Positions 40,038-49,221 are shown, counted from the stretch's first letter. The stretch is 64,000 bases of DNA from JARKPK01 sp964631235 (GCA_964631235.1 CAZVZX010000025.1:1-64000); one strand, 5' to 3'. Numbers and translations are program-made. Notes: generated by a model from the letters alone, not told the origin.

Positions 40038-42401
40038 TCAGTGGTTCTGCGCGGCCCAGCGTTTCCATCGGGCGATGCGCTGCGAGGTGTTTCGCGGCAT
40101 CGCGTTTTCCGGCTCCTCCGCCCGGGGCGAACCACCCTCCGAAATCGAATCGCCTGATGAGTCGGCGGGCATCTCGGCGACGTCGTGCCCCACACAAAGC
40201 GGCAGGGCAGCCAAGGCGGCCCGCTGCACGCTCACTTGACCATCGAGCATGTGGATGAGCGCCGGCACGAACTCGCGAAGCCCCAGCCTACCCATCAGCT
40301 CGGCGGTTTGGCGTTGCAAGTGCGGATCGTCGGAATAGGCCAGGCGTTCCAAGGCTGCCGGTCCGGCTGCGTCGCCCACCAAGGCCAGGGCGGCGGCCGC
40401 CTCGAAACACACCTGCCCGTTCGAGTGTCCCAGAAGGCGTTTGACCGATTCACGATCGTCGATTTGCCCCCCGGCGGCCAGGGCATGCAGTGCCGCGGCC
40501 ACCACCGCTGCATGACGATCGGCCAAGGCGGGCGCCAAGGCCGTGCGATGGGCGGGCGACGGATCGCGTGCCAGCAGTTCGCACGCCCGACGTCGGACAT
40601 CCGCCGAAGGATGAGTCAAACCGACGTAGGCCAACTGATGTGCCGCCGGCCCGCCGCCGGCAACCGCCTGCAATAGACTCTGCCAAATCAAGGGGTCCGA
40701 CTCGGCAGCGGCACGCTGATAGATGAGTTCGGTCTGTTCGGACGAAAGGGGCGCATCGGCCGCAAGGCGGACCAGTTCCGCGGCCGCCCGTCGCCGCTCG
40801 ATGACATCGAGCGAGCCGAGCTGTTCGATCTGCTTGGCAATGGCTTCGTTGCGTTGGCGATGGTCGGCCGAACTTGCGTCGGTCGCCGCGGCCGCATCGG
40901 CCTGCGAGGCGGTTGCTCCTGGGAATTGCCGCCGGAACTCGCGCCGCAAATCGGCCAACGCCCGCGATCGCTGTTCCGATCCGCTATCGGCAGAAAAACG
41001 ACTCGCATTCGGCCAACGTTGGGCCAGCGCGTCGGCCGCGGCGCGCCGCACGACCAATGAGGTGCTCTCCATGGCCGAAAGCAGCAATTCGCCCGATTCT
41101 TCGACGGGCCATTGCCCCACCGCAGCAATCGCCGCCAGTTGGACGCGGGTGCCGGCATCGGCGAGTAAACGCTGCGCCGTGCGGCGGGCATTGCGTCCGC
41201 TCAACTGCCCAAGCTGCCGAGCCGCTGTCTCGCGCACCCGCCACGAAAGATCGGTCGCCGCTGCCAGCGCGTCGTCGGGCCAACCGCCGGCGGCCAATGC
41301 CTCGACGGCTGCGGCACGCATCGTTTCGCTATGGTCCGACGAGAGCAGTTCGTTCAGCGCGCGGCGCGCGCGCGCATCGCCGCGGTGGGCGCCCAAGCCT
41401 GCCACCGCCGCCAACCGCACCTTGAGGTCAACATCGCGAAGCGCATGCAAACAGCGGTCGAGCGATTCCGGGTGCTGCGAACGGCAAAGGATTTCCAACA
41501 CTGCGGCGCGAACGCGAGGGTCATTGTCGTCGTAAAGGGCAACCGCATCTTCCGGCGGCTGTCCTTCTCGACGCCAGCGCTCGAGCGCGGCCCAACGCAC
41601 CTCGGGCGAGCGATTTGCCAGCGCGCGAAGATAAACGGCATCAGCCGATTCGTCGGCCAACGGCGCGCAGGCGATCAGCAACTCGGCAGCCAGCTCGGGC
41701 GGGCATGCCGCCACCGGAGAATCCGATAGATAATCGTTCAACAGGGCGCGCAGCGATTCGGCGGCCTCAGGCGCATCGAGCGCGGCAAGCGCTTCGACGG
41801 CCGCACAGCGCATCGCCACGGGCAAGTGGGCCGCACGCACCACACGAGGCAACACGCCCGCCCCAGAAGCATCGCCCCAACGAGTCAAAACGATCGCGGC
41901 GTTGCCGGCAATGACCAAATCGGCGGCTTTCGTCCAACGGCGCAGGCTTGCTCGTTGGTCGGCGGGCCGTTCGGCCATTCGTTCCAAATCGCCGTAACGC
42001 CATCGTCGCGGACTATCGGCCGGAGCGCGGCTCCATACGCTGAGTCTTCGCCCCTGCGCGTCGGCGACGGTGGCACGCGCAAGGATTTCGCGGTCGTCCG
42101 CAAAGTCGTTGGGTGAATCGGCCGGCGAAGACGATGCGTCGTCGGGCCGATGGGGAGACGCCTTGCCCGAATCGCGATGCCGCGGGCGCGAATCGGCGAT
42201 CACTTGCTCGTCGGCAGCGCCCAGAGGGCGAAGAAGCCCACTGGGCAAATGTCCGCAGCCGGCCATCGCGGCACAAAGAATAGCCGCCGCACCGAGTCGG
42301 ATGCAGCCAATCAGAGCTTGTCCGGTTCGGCTGCTTCCGTGCAGTCGCTGCCGCGATCTCGCCCAGCGGATCAGTCGATGCGCGCGATGATCTGCATCCA
42401 T
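40038..42401 (-). CDS. HEAT-repeat lipoprotein
   Basis: A 787-aa exported alpha-solenoid. The signal peptide ends AAMAGCGH, a lipobox-like site. From about residue 150 to 750 there are successive HEAT or PBS-lyase-like repeats, e.g. VRWAALERWRREG, VRAAVLEILCRSQ, VRLAAVAGLGAHRGD, MRAAAVEALAAGG and VRETAARQLGQLSG. Between about 540 and 590 the repeats are interrupted by a charged helical segment. No enzyme motif appears. AAGGA lies about 10 nt before the ATG. It is the second of three helical-repeat envelope proteins on this strand and probably a docking platform. Confidence 0.82.
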   Translation of the reverse strand: MDADHRAHRLIRWARSRQRLHGSSRTGQALIGCIRLGAAAILCAAMAGCGHLPSGLLRPLGAADEQVIADSRPRHRDSGKASPHRPDDASSSPADSPNDFADDREILARATVADAQGRRLSVWSRAPADSPRRWRYGDLERMAERPADQRASLRRWTKAADLVIAGNAAIVLTRWGDASGAGVLPRVVRAAHLPVAMRCAAVEALAALDAPEAAESLRALLNDYLSDSPVAACPPELAAELLIACAPLADESADAVYLRALANRSPEVRWAALERWRREGQPPEDAVALYDDNDPRVRAAVLEILCRSQHPESLDRCLHALRDVDLKVRLAAVAGLGAHRGDARARRALNELLSSDHSETMRAAAVEALAAGGWPDDALAAATDLSWRVRETAARQLGQLSGRNARRTAQRLLADAGTRVQLAAIAAVGQWPVEESGELLLSAMESTSLVVRRAAADALAQRWPNASRFSADSGSEQRSRALADLRREFRRQFPGATASQADAAAATDASSADHRQRNEAIAKQIEQLGSLDVIERRRAAAELVRLAADAPLSSEQTELIYQRAAAESDPLIWQSLLQAVAGGGPAAHQLAYVGLTHPSADVRRRACELLARDPSPAHRTALAPALADRHAAVVAAALHALAAGGQIDDRESVKRLLGHSNGQVCFEAAAALALVGDAAGPAALERLAYSDDPHLQRQTAELMGRLGLREFVPALIHMLDGQVSVQRAALAALPLCVGHDVAEMPADSSGDSISEGGSPRAEEPENAMPRNTSQRIARWKRWAAQNH

Positions 42402-42610
42402 CGGGCTCAATCCTTTTCGCCCTCGGCGGCTGCTCGAAACGGCCTCGACAAAGGCCCGGCACTCGGTTCCAGTCTCTCGAAGAATAGCTCTCGGCCCATC
42501 ACAACATCGGAATCGTGTTGCGTGAATCGCCAAGCAACACGTTGGCGGTTGTGCGGGCCGGTTTGTCGCTCCCTGCTTCCTGCGATGGCCGACAAGCCGA
42601 AACACTCAGG

Positions 42611-43837
42611 TCAATTCAACAAAGGCTGGAGTTTCTCTCGCTGTTGCCTGATGACGGGCAGCGCGGCCGATTCCGCGCCGGCCAATGCCGCCGTCAAGTC
42701 TTTCAGCGCCGGTTCGATCGCGGCAAGATACTCGCGTCCTTTTCCTTCGCCAACCACCGACTGAAGACGTTTCGCCGCCTCTCCGGCAACCACAATTCGT
42801 TCTTTGATGCGTCGCCCGACGAGTCCGGCATCTTCCTCCATTTGGCAGGCGTCGTGCAGAAACGCGGCCAGGCCGAGGGCGGCCACGGCGGCATTTTCGG
42901 GCGAGACGCCCGCCATGTCGAGCTTGCTTATCGCACGAACCGCGGCGCGGCGGGCCAGCAACAGCGTCGAACGATCGCTGGCCAACTTGCCCAAGGCGAC
43001 GAGCACTTCGCCCTTCGGGCCGGGCCGCCCCAATTCGCTGAGGATGTCGGCCGCTTGAGCCTTCAGCCAAGCGTGGCCCTCCGGCGTGCGCCCTGCCGGG
43101 GGCTGCGTGGCAGTGACCAACCGCAAGCAGGCGTCCGTTACATTTTGCCGCAGCTCGTCGCTGAGGCTCTTCGCGCGAACATGCCGCATGATGCCGATCA
43201 GGGCCGCCACACGAACGTAATCGGCCTGTTGGGGATCGGCCACGGCGGCCAACATCACGGGCACCGTCTTGCTCCAAGGCTTGCCGGGATCGCTCCCCTG
43301 CGGCTCGATCTCGTTCAACTCCCCGATCGCCAACATGGCGTTGTACCGCGCGGCCGCATGATAATTGCCTTTGGCGATGCCCTGCAAAACGCTGAGCGCA
43401 ATCTCGTTGAGCGCATCATGTGCGCCGCTGCGCGGATAGGTGAGGTCGTTGCGCAATTCGCGGCGCAGGCTTCGTGCCGTACCGTCGGAAAGCTTGCTCT
43501 CGTTCTCCTTGAGCGTCCAGCGGGCGAGGGCGTATTTCGAGTAGTACTCTTCGAGAAGGCGACGTTGTGCGTCGTCGGGCGGAGTCGGGCGCTGGCGAAT
43601 TTCACGAACCTCGTTGATCCGTTTGGCCAATTCTGCAACCACGGCCATTTCTTCCACCGGTTGATTCGCTGCCGGCGCGGCCGCAGCAGGCGGCGCTTCC
43701 CGGGCAGGCTGCTCTGCCGCCCCGATCGGCCGCACGAGAAGGACTTGCCCGGCCAGCAAGACGCCCGCAATGGCAATGCTCACAAATCGCAGTCGTTGCG
43801 GTTGTCCTAACATGTTCATGTGGATCAGTTTCTGCAT
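42611..43837 (-). CDS. Exported helical-repeat protein, hypothetical
   Basis: A 408-aa protein with an N-terminal signal (LRFVSIAIAGVLLAGQVLLVRPIGAAE), an Ala/Pro linker, and an all-helical body. The body contains weak HEAT-like units (GNYHAAARYNAMLAIGELNEIEP; ADYVRVAALIGIMRHVRA; LLLARRAAVRAISKLDMAG). I do not recognise the family. AAGGA stands 5 nt before the ATG. A good promoter pair lies at 43976-44005. It is directly upstream of the HEAT-repeat lipoprotein gene (209 nt), so both may be transcribed together. Confidence 0.75.
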   Translation of the reverse strand: MQKLIHMNMLGQPQRLRFVSIAIAGVLLAGQVLLVRPIGAAEQPAREAPPAAAAPAANQPVEEMAVVAELAKRINEVREIRQRPTPPDDAQRRLLEEYYSKYALARWTLKENESKLSDGTARSLRRELRNDLTYPRSGAHDALNEIALSVLQGIAKGNYHAAARYNAMLAIGELNEIEPQGSDPGKPWSKTVPVMLAAVADPQQADYVRVAALIGIMRHVRAKSLSDELRQNVTDACLRLVTATQPPAGRTPEGHAWLKAQAADILSELGRPGPKGEVLVALGKLASDRSTLLLARRAAVRAISKLDMAGVSPENAAVAALGLAAFLHDACQMEEDAGLVGRRIKERIVVAGEAAKRLQSVVGEGKGREYLAAIEPALKDLTAALAGAESAALPVIRQQREKLQPLLN

Positions 43838-43975
43838 TTCGTCCTTCGTCCCACCGGCGATGCGGCGCAGGCAGAGAATCAACAGTAAAAGCCGGCAAGC
43901 GGCGCAAGATAAGCAGGCGTCGGCGGGCGACGCGCCCCGTGGCCGCCCGATTCCGGCACGGAACTCTCTGCTATT

Positions 43976-44005
43976 AGCGTACCCATCCCGATCGAACCTC
44001 GTCAA
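43976..44005 (-). promoter_or_regulatory. Sigma-70-like promoter for the helical-repeat genes
   Basis: On the minus strand: TTGACG, an 18-nt spacer, then TACGCT. Transcription would start near 43969, about 132 nt before the start codon at 43837. Confidence 0.45.
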
Positions 44006-44214
44006 GCTGGCTCGTTCCGCCGGGGGAACGTCGCCCCGCCCGGCGCAAACCGGCCGGTTTGCGCGTGGGAGCCGAAGTATGAAGTATGTACCTGGTCGAG
44101 CAAGTCGCGTGAGCCAACCGCAAGTGGGTTGTCGGGACATCGGGGATCATGGCCTTGGTGTCGCCGGTATCCGTTACCATAGCGGCTGACGAGTTGGGCG
44201 GCCGCTCAATGGCT

Positions 44215-44305
44215 CCACATCATGGCGAAAGCCGCCGAACTTGCGGCGGAACAGCCGACGGCACGTTGTCCCGATTTCGTCCGCTTCCGTTTTTCGTATC
44301 TAATC
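44215..44305 (+). repeat. Dispersed intergenic repeat, degenerate copy D
   Basis: Starts CCACATCATGGCGAAAGCCG and ends CCGTTTTTCGTATCTAATC. The ends match the family while the middle is diverged. Confidence 0.55.
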
Positions 44306-44325
44306 AGCCGTCTGAAGCCCCGGAG

Positions 44326-44345
44326 GGCCACGCTCCGTCGTGGCC
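44326..44345. terminator. REP-like hairpin downstream of the SPOR-like gene
   Basis: GGCCACG-CTCCGT-CGTGGCC, a perfect 7-bp stem with 6-nt loop. It lies about 75 nt after the end of the minus-strand SPOR-like gene. It may act as a transcript-end hairpin. Confidence 0.4.
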
Positions 44346-44420
44346 GGGAATCGGCGGCCATGCGTTTTCCCTTGAAACTTGCGGGCGGCGGCCGCTGGAA
44401 CCGGGTTCTTCAACGAGTTG

Positions 44421-45542
44421 TCAGCGCGTCGAAAGCAGGCTGCGGCTGTAGTTGGCCCCGATCGAGACCTTGGGCACTTGGACGGGCACCGGCTGAATAT
44501 CGAAGAACAATCCGACCAATTGCTTGGGCTTGATCGCCCCGCTTTGCCCGGGAACATCGACCGGCTCGCCGCGGAATGTTTCCATGATGCGATAGATTTG
44601 CGGATCGATTTCGGTCTTCCCGTCGGGGCGCGGCGTGCCCACCGATTCGAAGCTCCCCACGCAGACGATGCTGGCGTAACGGTCGTGCAGGCAATAGGCG
44701 TCGTAGTTGAGTTTGCGGAGCGCTTCGGTCAGTTTTTCGGCCTTTTCGCCGGCCTCGATCAATTTGCTCGATTGATCGCGTTTCTGGCTCTGCTGAATTT
44801 CCTTTTGGTCGAGGATCACCTCTCCGGTGAAGGTCGCCACTTTCACGGTGTACTTGCCCGGGCAGTTCAGCAGCGAGTATTTCACGTCGCTGTTGAGCCG
44901 CATGACGAATTCATCGATCCCCGGAGCATTGAAGAAATCGGAGGGAAGCAGCGGATTGGTGGTGACAAAGGCGTGGCCCATCGGCCCAAGCGTCTTCTTC
45001 TCGCTGCCCAACGCCGATTGCACTTGTCGCTGCACCAACCGCCAGCCGGCCAGTGTTTGGTTGGTCGGGCGGTCTTCGCGCAGTTCGAGGCATTGAGGGC
45101 GGGCCAACTTCAACTTGCTGAGCACCTTTTGAGCTTCGGGATCGTCCACCGCGGAGTAGTTGCCCACCATCACGGCATATTCCTCGATCTCGCTGCCCGG
45201 GCGATACTTGCCGCGGCGCGGTTCGCCGAAGCGGTTCACCCCGCGAACCGGCGCTTCCCCCAGTTCAAAGCGGACCTTGTGAACGTAGGCTTCGAGCTTG
45301 TAGCGGCTGCGCAACTCGAGGGCCAGTTGATGCGCTTGGTCGGCGGCCCCCTCGCCCGAAAAACTGCATGCGAGGATCATCCACGGCCCGTTGTTCTCGC
45401 TCAAGCGATAGGGCTTCTCCGGATCGGCTTCAACCGAGGGGGTGAACAGCGTGCTCCAAGGCGGCGCCGCGGCGGCCACTGTCGCCCACCATGCCCACGT
45501 TGCCCAACAGAACCCGCGAAACACCAGCCCGCGATTTTGCAT
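44421..45542 (-). CDS. Exported SPOR-like domain protein
   Basis: A 373-aa exported protein. The N-terminal signal (FCWATWAWWATVAAAA) is followed by a region that looks like a SPOR-type fold: PWMILACSFSGEGAADQAHQLALELRS followed by YKLEAYVHKV. Later a second similar unit appears: EKAEKLTEALRKLNYDAYCLHDRYASIVCVGSF. The two units suggest paired SPOR-like domains flanking a central region (PGIDEFVMRLN...GKYTVKVATFTG). SPOR domains bind denuded peptidoglycan, but assignment here is by eye. The start at 45542 uses AAGGAG 12 nt upstream; an ATG at 45563 has none. Confidence 0.7.
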   Translation of the reverse strand: MQNRGLVFRGFCWATWAWWATVAAAAPPWSTLFTPSVEADPEKPYRLSENNGPWMILACSFSGEGAADQAHQLALELRSRYKLEAYVHKVRFELGEAPVRGVNRFGEPRRGKYRPGSEIEEYAVMVGNYSAVDDPEAQKVLSKLKLARPQCLELREDRPTNQTLAGWRLVQRQVQSALGSEKKTLGPMGHAFVTTNPLLPSDFFNAPGIDEFVMRLNSDVKYSLLNCPGKYTVKVATFTGEVILDQKEIQQSQKRDQSSKLIEAGEKAEKLTEALRKLNYDAYCLHDRYASIVCVGSFESVGTPRPDGKTEIDPQIYRIMETFRGEPVDVPGQSGAIKPKQLVGLFFDIQPVPVQVPKVSIGANYSRSLLSTR

Positions 45543-45884
45543 AGCCCAGGCACTCCTTGCCAAGGTCGGATCGAATCATTCCATCCCGGTTCGCCGCGAC
45601 GACCACTTCGCCGACACATCGGGCTGCGATGCTCGGCATCGAGATCGGCCCAGGATAGTAACAAAGCCCCCGCCCCGATTCCAGATCGGCTTTAGATCAA
45701 CGCCACCGATTCGCCGGGCAAGACAACACCGCTGTCCCAATGCGAATGTTAACTTGGGGCCGTTGCGCAATCGAGGCGGATACGCCCATCAAAGAAGCCA
45801 CACGGCTTGGGCCGGCATGTTCCGGCGTAGGCTGCCTTCCGGTTTCCGCGGTTTGGTGGAAGACCGTCTGCGGTTTTTGGGGAA
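45543..45884. other. Intergenic, nothing identified
   Basis: Between two minus-strand genes. I see no gene, repeat or clear promoter. Confidence 0.4.
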
Positions 45885-46613
45885 TCAGGCAGCCACCAGA
45901 ATGTTGTAGGCGGCATGAGTTCCGGCGACGATCCCGAATCCGCGATAGAGAAAGACGCCGGAGAAAAAGGCACCGGCCATCACGCGGAAGCTGAAACTGC
46001 TCCATGCAAACGGTTCGCCGACCACGCCGGCCATGCTCACATGATGCGCGGCCGCAAACAATGTGCTGGTCAGGGCGATGGCCAGAGCCGCGCGCACGGC
46101 GGGTCGGGCGGCAAGGCCTTTCAGCGCCCACATCATCCCCGAAAGCAGAATGACCCGAAACAGCAGTTCCTCATAGATGCCCGCGCCAAGGAATCCGACA
46201 CAGAGGGCGGCGCGGCGGCCCAGGCTGTTTTCAACCGGCGCAAGGGCCCAGTTCCAAACCATCGATTGAGTCTTGAACACGAACCACAGGAGCAGGGCCA
46301 GCAGGCAGCATTCGGCCGCCATTGCGGCGATCACGCCGCCGCGCACTGTCCATCGTCGGCGGCTGACATGATGCCAGCCCAAGAGGATGCCCACCGTCAG
46401 CATCGGCAAGAGGAAGTGTTGACTGAACCCCAGCAGATCGAGCCACTTCCGCATCCAGGCGTCGGCACCGTTCTGGACGCGGAGAACCAGCACTCCGACT
46501 TCGTAGCATAAGAGAAGCGGTGCGATGAACGCCAACGAAACCAACGGCCGTCGCGATTCGTCGAAGTAGCCCTCGACGGCATCCTGCGGCAAGACGGCAA
46601 CGGCTTCACTCAT
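45885..46613 (-). CDS. CPBP-family intramembrane metalloprotease
   Basis: A 242-aa multi-pass membrane protease of the CPBP (Rce1-like) family. The three metal/active-site motifs are present: EELLFR (E148, E149, R153), FAAAHH (H190-H191), and HAAYN (H233, N237), all in the last third within membrane helices. Four or five hydrophobic segments precede them. The substrate is unknown; bacterial members process lipid-modified or bacteriocin peptides or regulate envelope proteins. No strong ribosome site is seen at the ATG. A repeat copy sits just upstream. Confidence 0.87.
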   Translation of the reverse strand: MSEAVAVLPQDAVEGYFDESRRPLVSLAFIAPLLLCYEVGVLVLRVQNGADAWMRKWLDLLGFSQHFLLPMLTVGILLGWHHVSRRRWTVRGGVIAAMAAECCLLALLLWFVFKTQSMVWNWALAPVENSLGRRAALCVGFLGAGIYEELLFRVILLSGMMWALKGLAARPAVRAALAIALTSTLFAAAHHVSMAGVVGEPFAWSSFSFRVMAGAFFSGVFLYRGFGIVAGTHAAYNILVAA

Positions 46614-46627
46614 GGCTCGGCAGCGGC

Positions 46628-46723
46628 AAGAGAAAACCGCGAAAAACGGAAAGCGGTTCCACGGGGACGGCGCGCAATCGCCCGTCTTGCTGCGCCGCCG
46701 ACCGCATCTGCAATTGCGCGGAA
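46628..46723 (-). repeat. Dispersed intergenic repeat, copy E
   Basis: On its own strand: TCCGCGCAATTGC at one end and GAACCGCTTTCCG followed by TTTTTCGCGGTTTTC at the other. The 3' half is the better match to the family. Confidence 0.6.
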
Positions 46724-46830
46724 CGATTCAGGGCCGACGGGCAAGGCACGGCGGCCGTGCTCGCCTGACGGCCAAGCGGGTTGCTCGCACCGCCGACTGC
46801 TGACTATTTCGTCTGTGCCCAACCGGTTGC

Positions 46831-46858
46831 TTGAACTGGCCGAAAAAGCGGCTATCCT
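46831..46858 (+). promoter_or_regulatory. Sigma-70-like promoter for the glycosylase gene
   Basis: TTGAAC, a 16-nt spacer, then TATCCT. The leader is about 108 nt. Confidence 0.45.
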
Positions 46859-46972
46859 TGCCGGAATACTCGATTATGCGCCTCGGGCGGGCGATAGGGC
46901 CGCTGCGGCACAAACCTATTATTTGCAAGATGTTGCAGCAACGATCCCTCTTGCGGCAGGAGGTTGAAAAGC

Positions 46973-47641
46973 GTGGCGAACACGTTGTCGGAAGCCTATC
47001 GGCTGCTGTTCGAGGCCTACGGACCGCAACATTGGTGGCCGGGCGAAACCCCATTCGAGGTGGTCGTCGGCGCCCTGCTGACCCAAAACACCAGTTGGCG
47101 GAACGTCGAACGGGCGATTGCCAACTTGCGCGAAGCCGACTTGCTGGAACCGCAGCGACTTTACGACCTGCCGGCCGCCGAACTCGAAGAGTTGCTGCGG
47201 CCGGCCGGCTACTTTCGCCTGAAGGCGCAACGGCTGAAGCGGCTGCTGGCCTTGATCGTCGAACGCTACGGCGGCTCGCTCGAAGCGATGTTCGCCCAGC
47301 CGGTCGATCGGTTGCGGGAGCAGTTGTTGTCGATCAACGGCATCGGGCCGGAAACAGCCGACTCGATCTTGCTGTATGCCGGCGGCAAGCCGGTGTTTGT
47401 CGTCGATGCCTACACGAAGCGCGTGGCGTTTCGCCACGGCTGGGTCGAGGCCGAAGCCGACTATCACGCCCTGCAATCATTGTTTGTCGATTCCCTGCCC
47501 GACGATCCGGCATTGTACAATGAGTACCATGCCCTGCTGGTGCGGGTGGGCAAAGAGTGTTGCCGCAAGCAGCGGCCGATGTGCGCGGCATGCCCGCTGC
47601 GGGAAATGCTTCCGCCGGGCGGCCCGCGCGAGCCGGAGTGA
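46973..47641 (+). CDS. HhH-GPD DNA glycosylase (endonuclease III-related)
   Basis: A 222-aa base-excision-repair glycosylase with ALLTQNTSWRNVE, the helix-hairpin-helix LSINGIGPETADSIL, and the catalytic Asp in VFVVDAYTKR. The position of the lyase Lys of Nth (GRKTA) holds Glu (GPETA), so it should be a monofunctional glycosylase like MagIII/Mig. The C-terminal CRKQRPMCAACPL gives C-X6-C-X2-C, but Leu stands where the fourth cluster Cys is usual. The GTG start at 46973 lies 9 nt after AGGAGG; a TTG at 46964 is too close. The response-regulator gene begins 5 nt after the stop, so the two are translationally close. Confidence 0.86.
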   Translation: MANTLSEAYRLLFEAYGPQHWWPGETPFEVVVGALLTQNTSWRNVERAIANLREADLLEPQRLYDLPAAELEELLRPAGYFRLKAQRLKRLLALIVERYGGSLEAMFAQPVDRLREQLLSINGIGPETADSILLYAGGKPVFVVDAYTKRVAFRHGWVEAEADYHALQSLFVDSLPDDPALYNEYHALLVRVGKECCRKQRPMCAACPLREMLPPGGPREPE

Positions 47642-47646
47642 TTTTG

Positions 47647-48975
47647 ATGCGGATCTTGGTGGTTGAAGACGAGAAGATCAAGCGAATCACGCTGGCCGAC
47701 GATTTGGCCGGGCAGGGGCACGAGGTCGTGTCGGCCGCCGACGGAGCAGAGGCCCTCGAGCGACTGGCTGAGGGACCGTTCGACGTGGTGGTGACCGACC
47801 TGAAGATGCCCCGCATCGACGGCCTGGAACTGCTCAAACGGATCAAGCAAGGCCCGCTGGCCGACGTGGAAGTCATCATGATGACTGCCTACGGCAGCAT
47901 CCCCGTGGCAGTCGAGGCGGTGAAGCAGGGGGCGTTCGATTTTCTGACCAAGCCGTTTCGCAACGAAGACCTGTTCCCGCTGCTGACCCGCATCGAGCGC
48001 AAACGAAACTCCGCGGCCCCGGGCAACCGCCCCGCAGCGGCCGTCGGCGCCGATGCCCGCGTGATCGGCCAGTCGCAGGCGATCACTCGGGTTCGCCGAA
48101 TGGTCGAAATCTGTGCGAAGACCGACGCCAACGTGCTCCTCTTCGGCGAAACCGGGGTGGGCAAAGACCTGCTGGCTCAAACCATCCACCGCGCCAGCCA
48201 TCGGGCGGCGTTCCCGTTCGTCAAAGTAGGCTGCACGCTCTTCCCGCCGCAACTGATCGAAAGCGAACTGTACGGCCACGAAAAAGGCTCGTTCACCGGC
48301 GCCGAACAACAACGCAAGGGTCGCTTCGATCTGGCCGAGGGCGGCACCCTCTATCTAGACGACGTGGACGACATCCCCCTCGAACAGCAATCCAAACTGC
48401 TCCGCGCCATCGAAGAAAAGGTGTTCGAGCGGGTTGGCGGCACCACGCTCATCAAGGCCGATGTGCGGATCATCGCCTCGACCAAGAAGAACCTGCTGGA
48501 GAAGATCAGTCGGGGAGAGTTCCGCGAAGACCTTTATTACCGGCTCGATGTCCTGCGCATCAACATCCCTCCGCTCCGCGAACGTCGCGAAGACGTGCCG
48601 GCACTAACCGAGCATCTCTTGCAGCGAATCGCCCGCGGCCAGCCCTTCAGCATCGAGCCGGCCGCCTTAGACCTGCTTCAGCGGCATGATTGGCCGGGCA
48701 ATGTCCGCGAACTGCTGCACACGCTGGAACGGGCGTTTCTCGTCGGAGGGGGACAGATCACGGCCGAACTGCTCACCGCCGAGATGGAAACGAACACCGC
48801 CGGCGCAGCCCGGGCCCTCAGCGGCGACTTCCAAAGCATGATCGAACAAACGGAGCGCGAGTTGTTGCTCACGGCCCTGAACGCATCAGGAGGGAACAAG
48901 TCGGCCGCTGCCGCTGCCCTCGGGATGAAACCCTCGACCTTTCGCGACAAGCTGGCCAAGTACGGACTGGGATAA
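47647..48975 (+). CDS. NtrC-type sigma-54-dependent response regulator
   Basis: A 442-aa transcription activator. Receiver domain 1-120 with phosphoacceptor D51 (VVVTDLKMP). AAA+ domain with Walker A GETGVGKD (167-174), GSFTGA sigma-54 contact loop (214-219; usual form GAFTGA), Walker B-like LYLDDVDD, and sensor FREDLYYRLDVLRI. A C-terminal Fis-type HTH follows (GNKSAAAAALGMKPSTFRDKLAKYGL). In the Walker B the usual catalytic Glu (LDE) is Asp. GGAG lies 8 nt upstream of the ATG, inside the end of the glycosylase gene, so the genes are likely one transcript. A cognate kinase is not adjacent. Confidence 0.9.
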   Translation: MRILVVEDEKIKRITLADDLAGQGHEVVSAADGAEALERLAEGPFDVVVTDLKMPRIDGLELLKRIKQGPLADVEVIMMTAYGSIPVAVEAVKQGAFDFLTKPFRNEDLFPLLTRIERKRNSAAPGNRPAAAVGADARVIGQSQAITRVRRMVEICAKTDANVLLFGETGVGKDLLAQTIHRASHRAAFPFVKVGCTLFPPQLIESELYGHEKGSFTGAEQQRKGRFDLAEGGTLYLDDVDDIPLEQQSKLLRAIEEKVFERVGGTTLIKADVRIIASTKKNLLEKISRGEFREDLYYRLDVLRINIPPLRERREDVPALTEHLLQRIARGQPFSIEPAALDLLQRHDWPGNVRELLHTLERAFLVGGGQITAELLTAEMETNTAGAARALSGDFQSMIEQTERELLLTALNASGGNKSAAAAALGMKPSTFRDKLAKYGLG

Positions 48976-49030
48976 TTGCCCTGATCGTACAGCAGTCGCG
49001 CGAGACCGGGGCGTGGGCCGCACTGAACAT

Positions 49031-49069
49031 CGTGTTGTTAGATCGTGTTGTCAGATCGTAATGTCAGAC
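49031..49069. repeat. Three 13-nt tandem repeats
   Basis: CGTGTTGTTAGAT, CGTGTTGTCAGAT, CGTAATGTCAGAC. They lie between the response regulator and the GH16 gene and could be a regulator binding array. Confidence 0.7.
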
Positions 49070-49221
49070 GGTCGGGCCGTCCCATTTGCCCCCCGTTGGA
49101 TGATCAAGGTGTCAGCCGCGGTGATCCCAAAAGGAAGAGAAGTGCGAGAAGCAAGAAACAACTCCCGGACGGGCCGTTCGGGAAATCATTGCAATCGGAG
49201 CTGCAATCGGAGCATCATGCC

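Larger units (their letters stand above)
43838..44420. other. Intergenic with promoter, repeat and hairpin
   Basis: No gene. It holds the promoter at 43976-44005, a degenerate dispersed-repeat copy at 44215-44305, and a 7-bp hairpin at 44326-44345. Confidence 0.5.
46614..46972. other. Divergent intergenic with repeat and promoter
   Basis: No gene. It contains repeat copy E (46628-46723) and a promoter pair at 46831-46858 facing the glycosylase gene. Confidence 0.5.
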
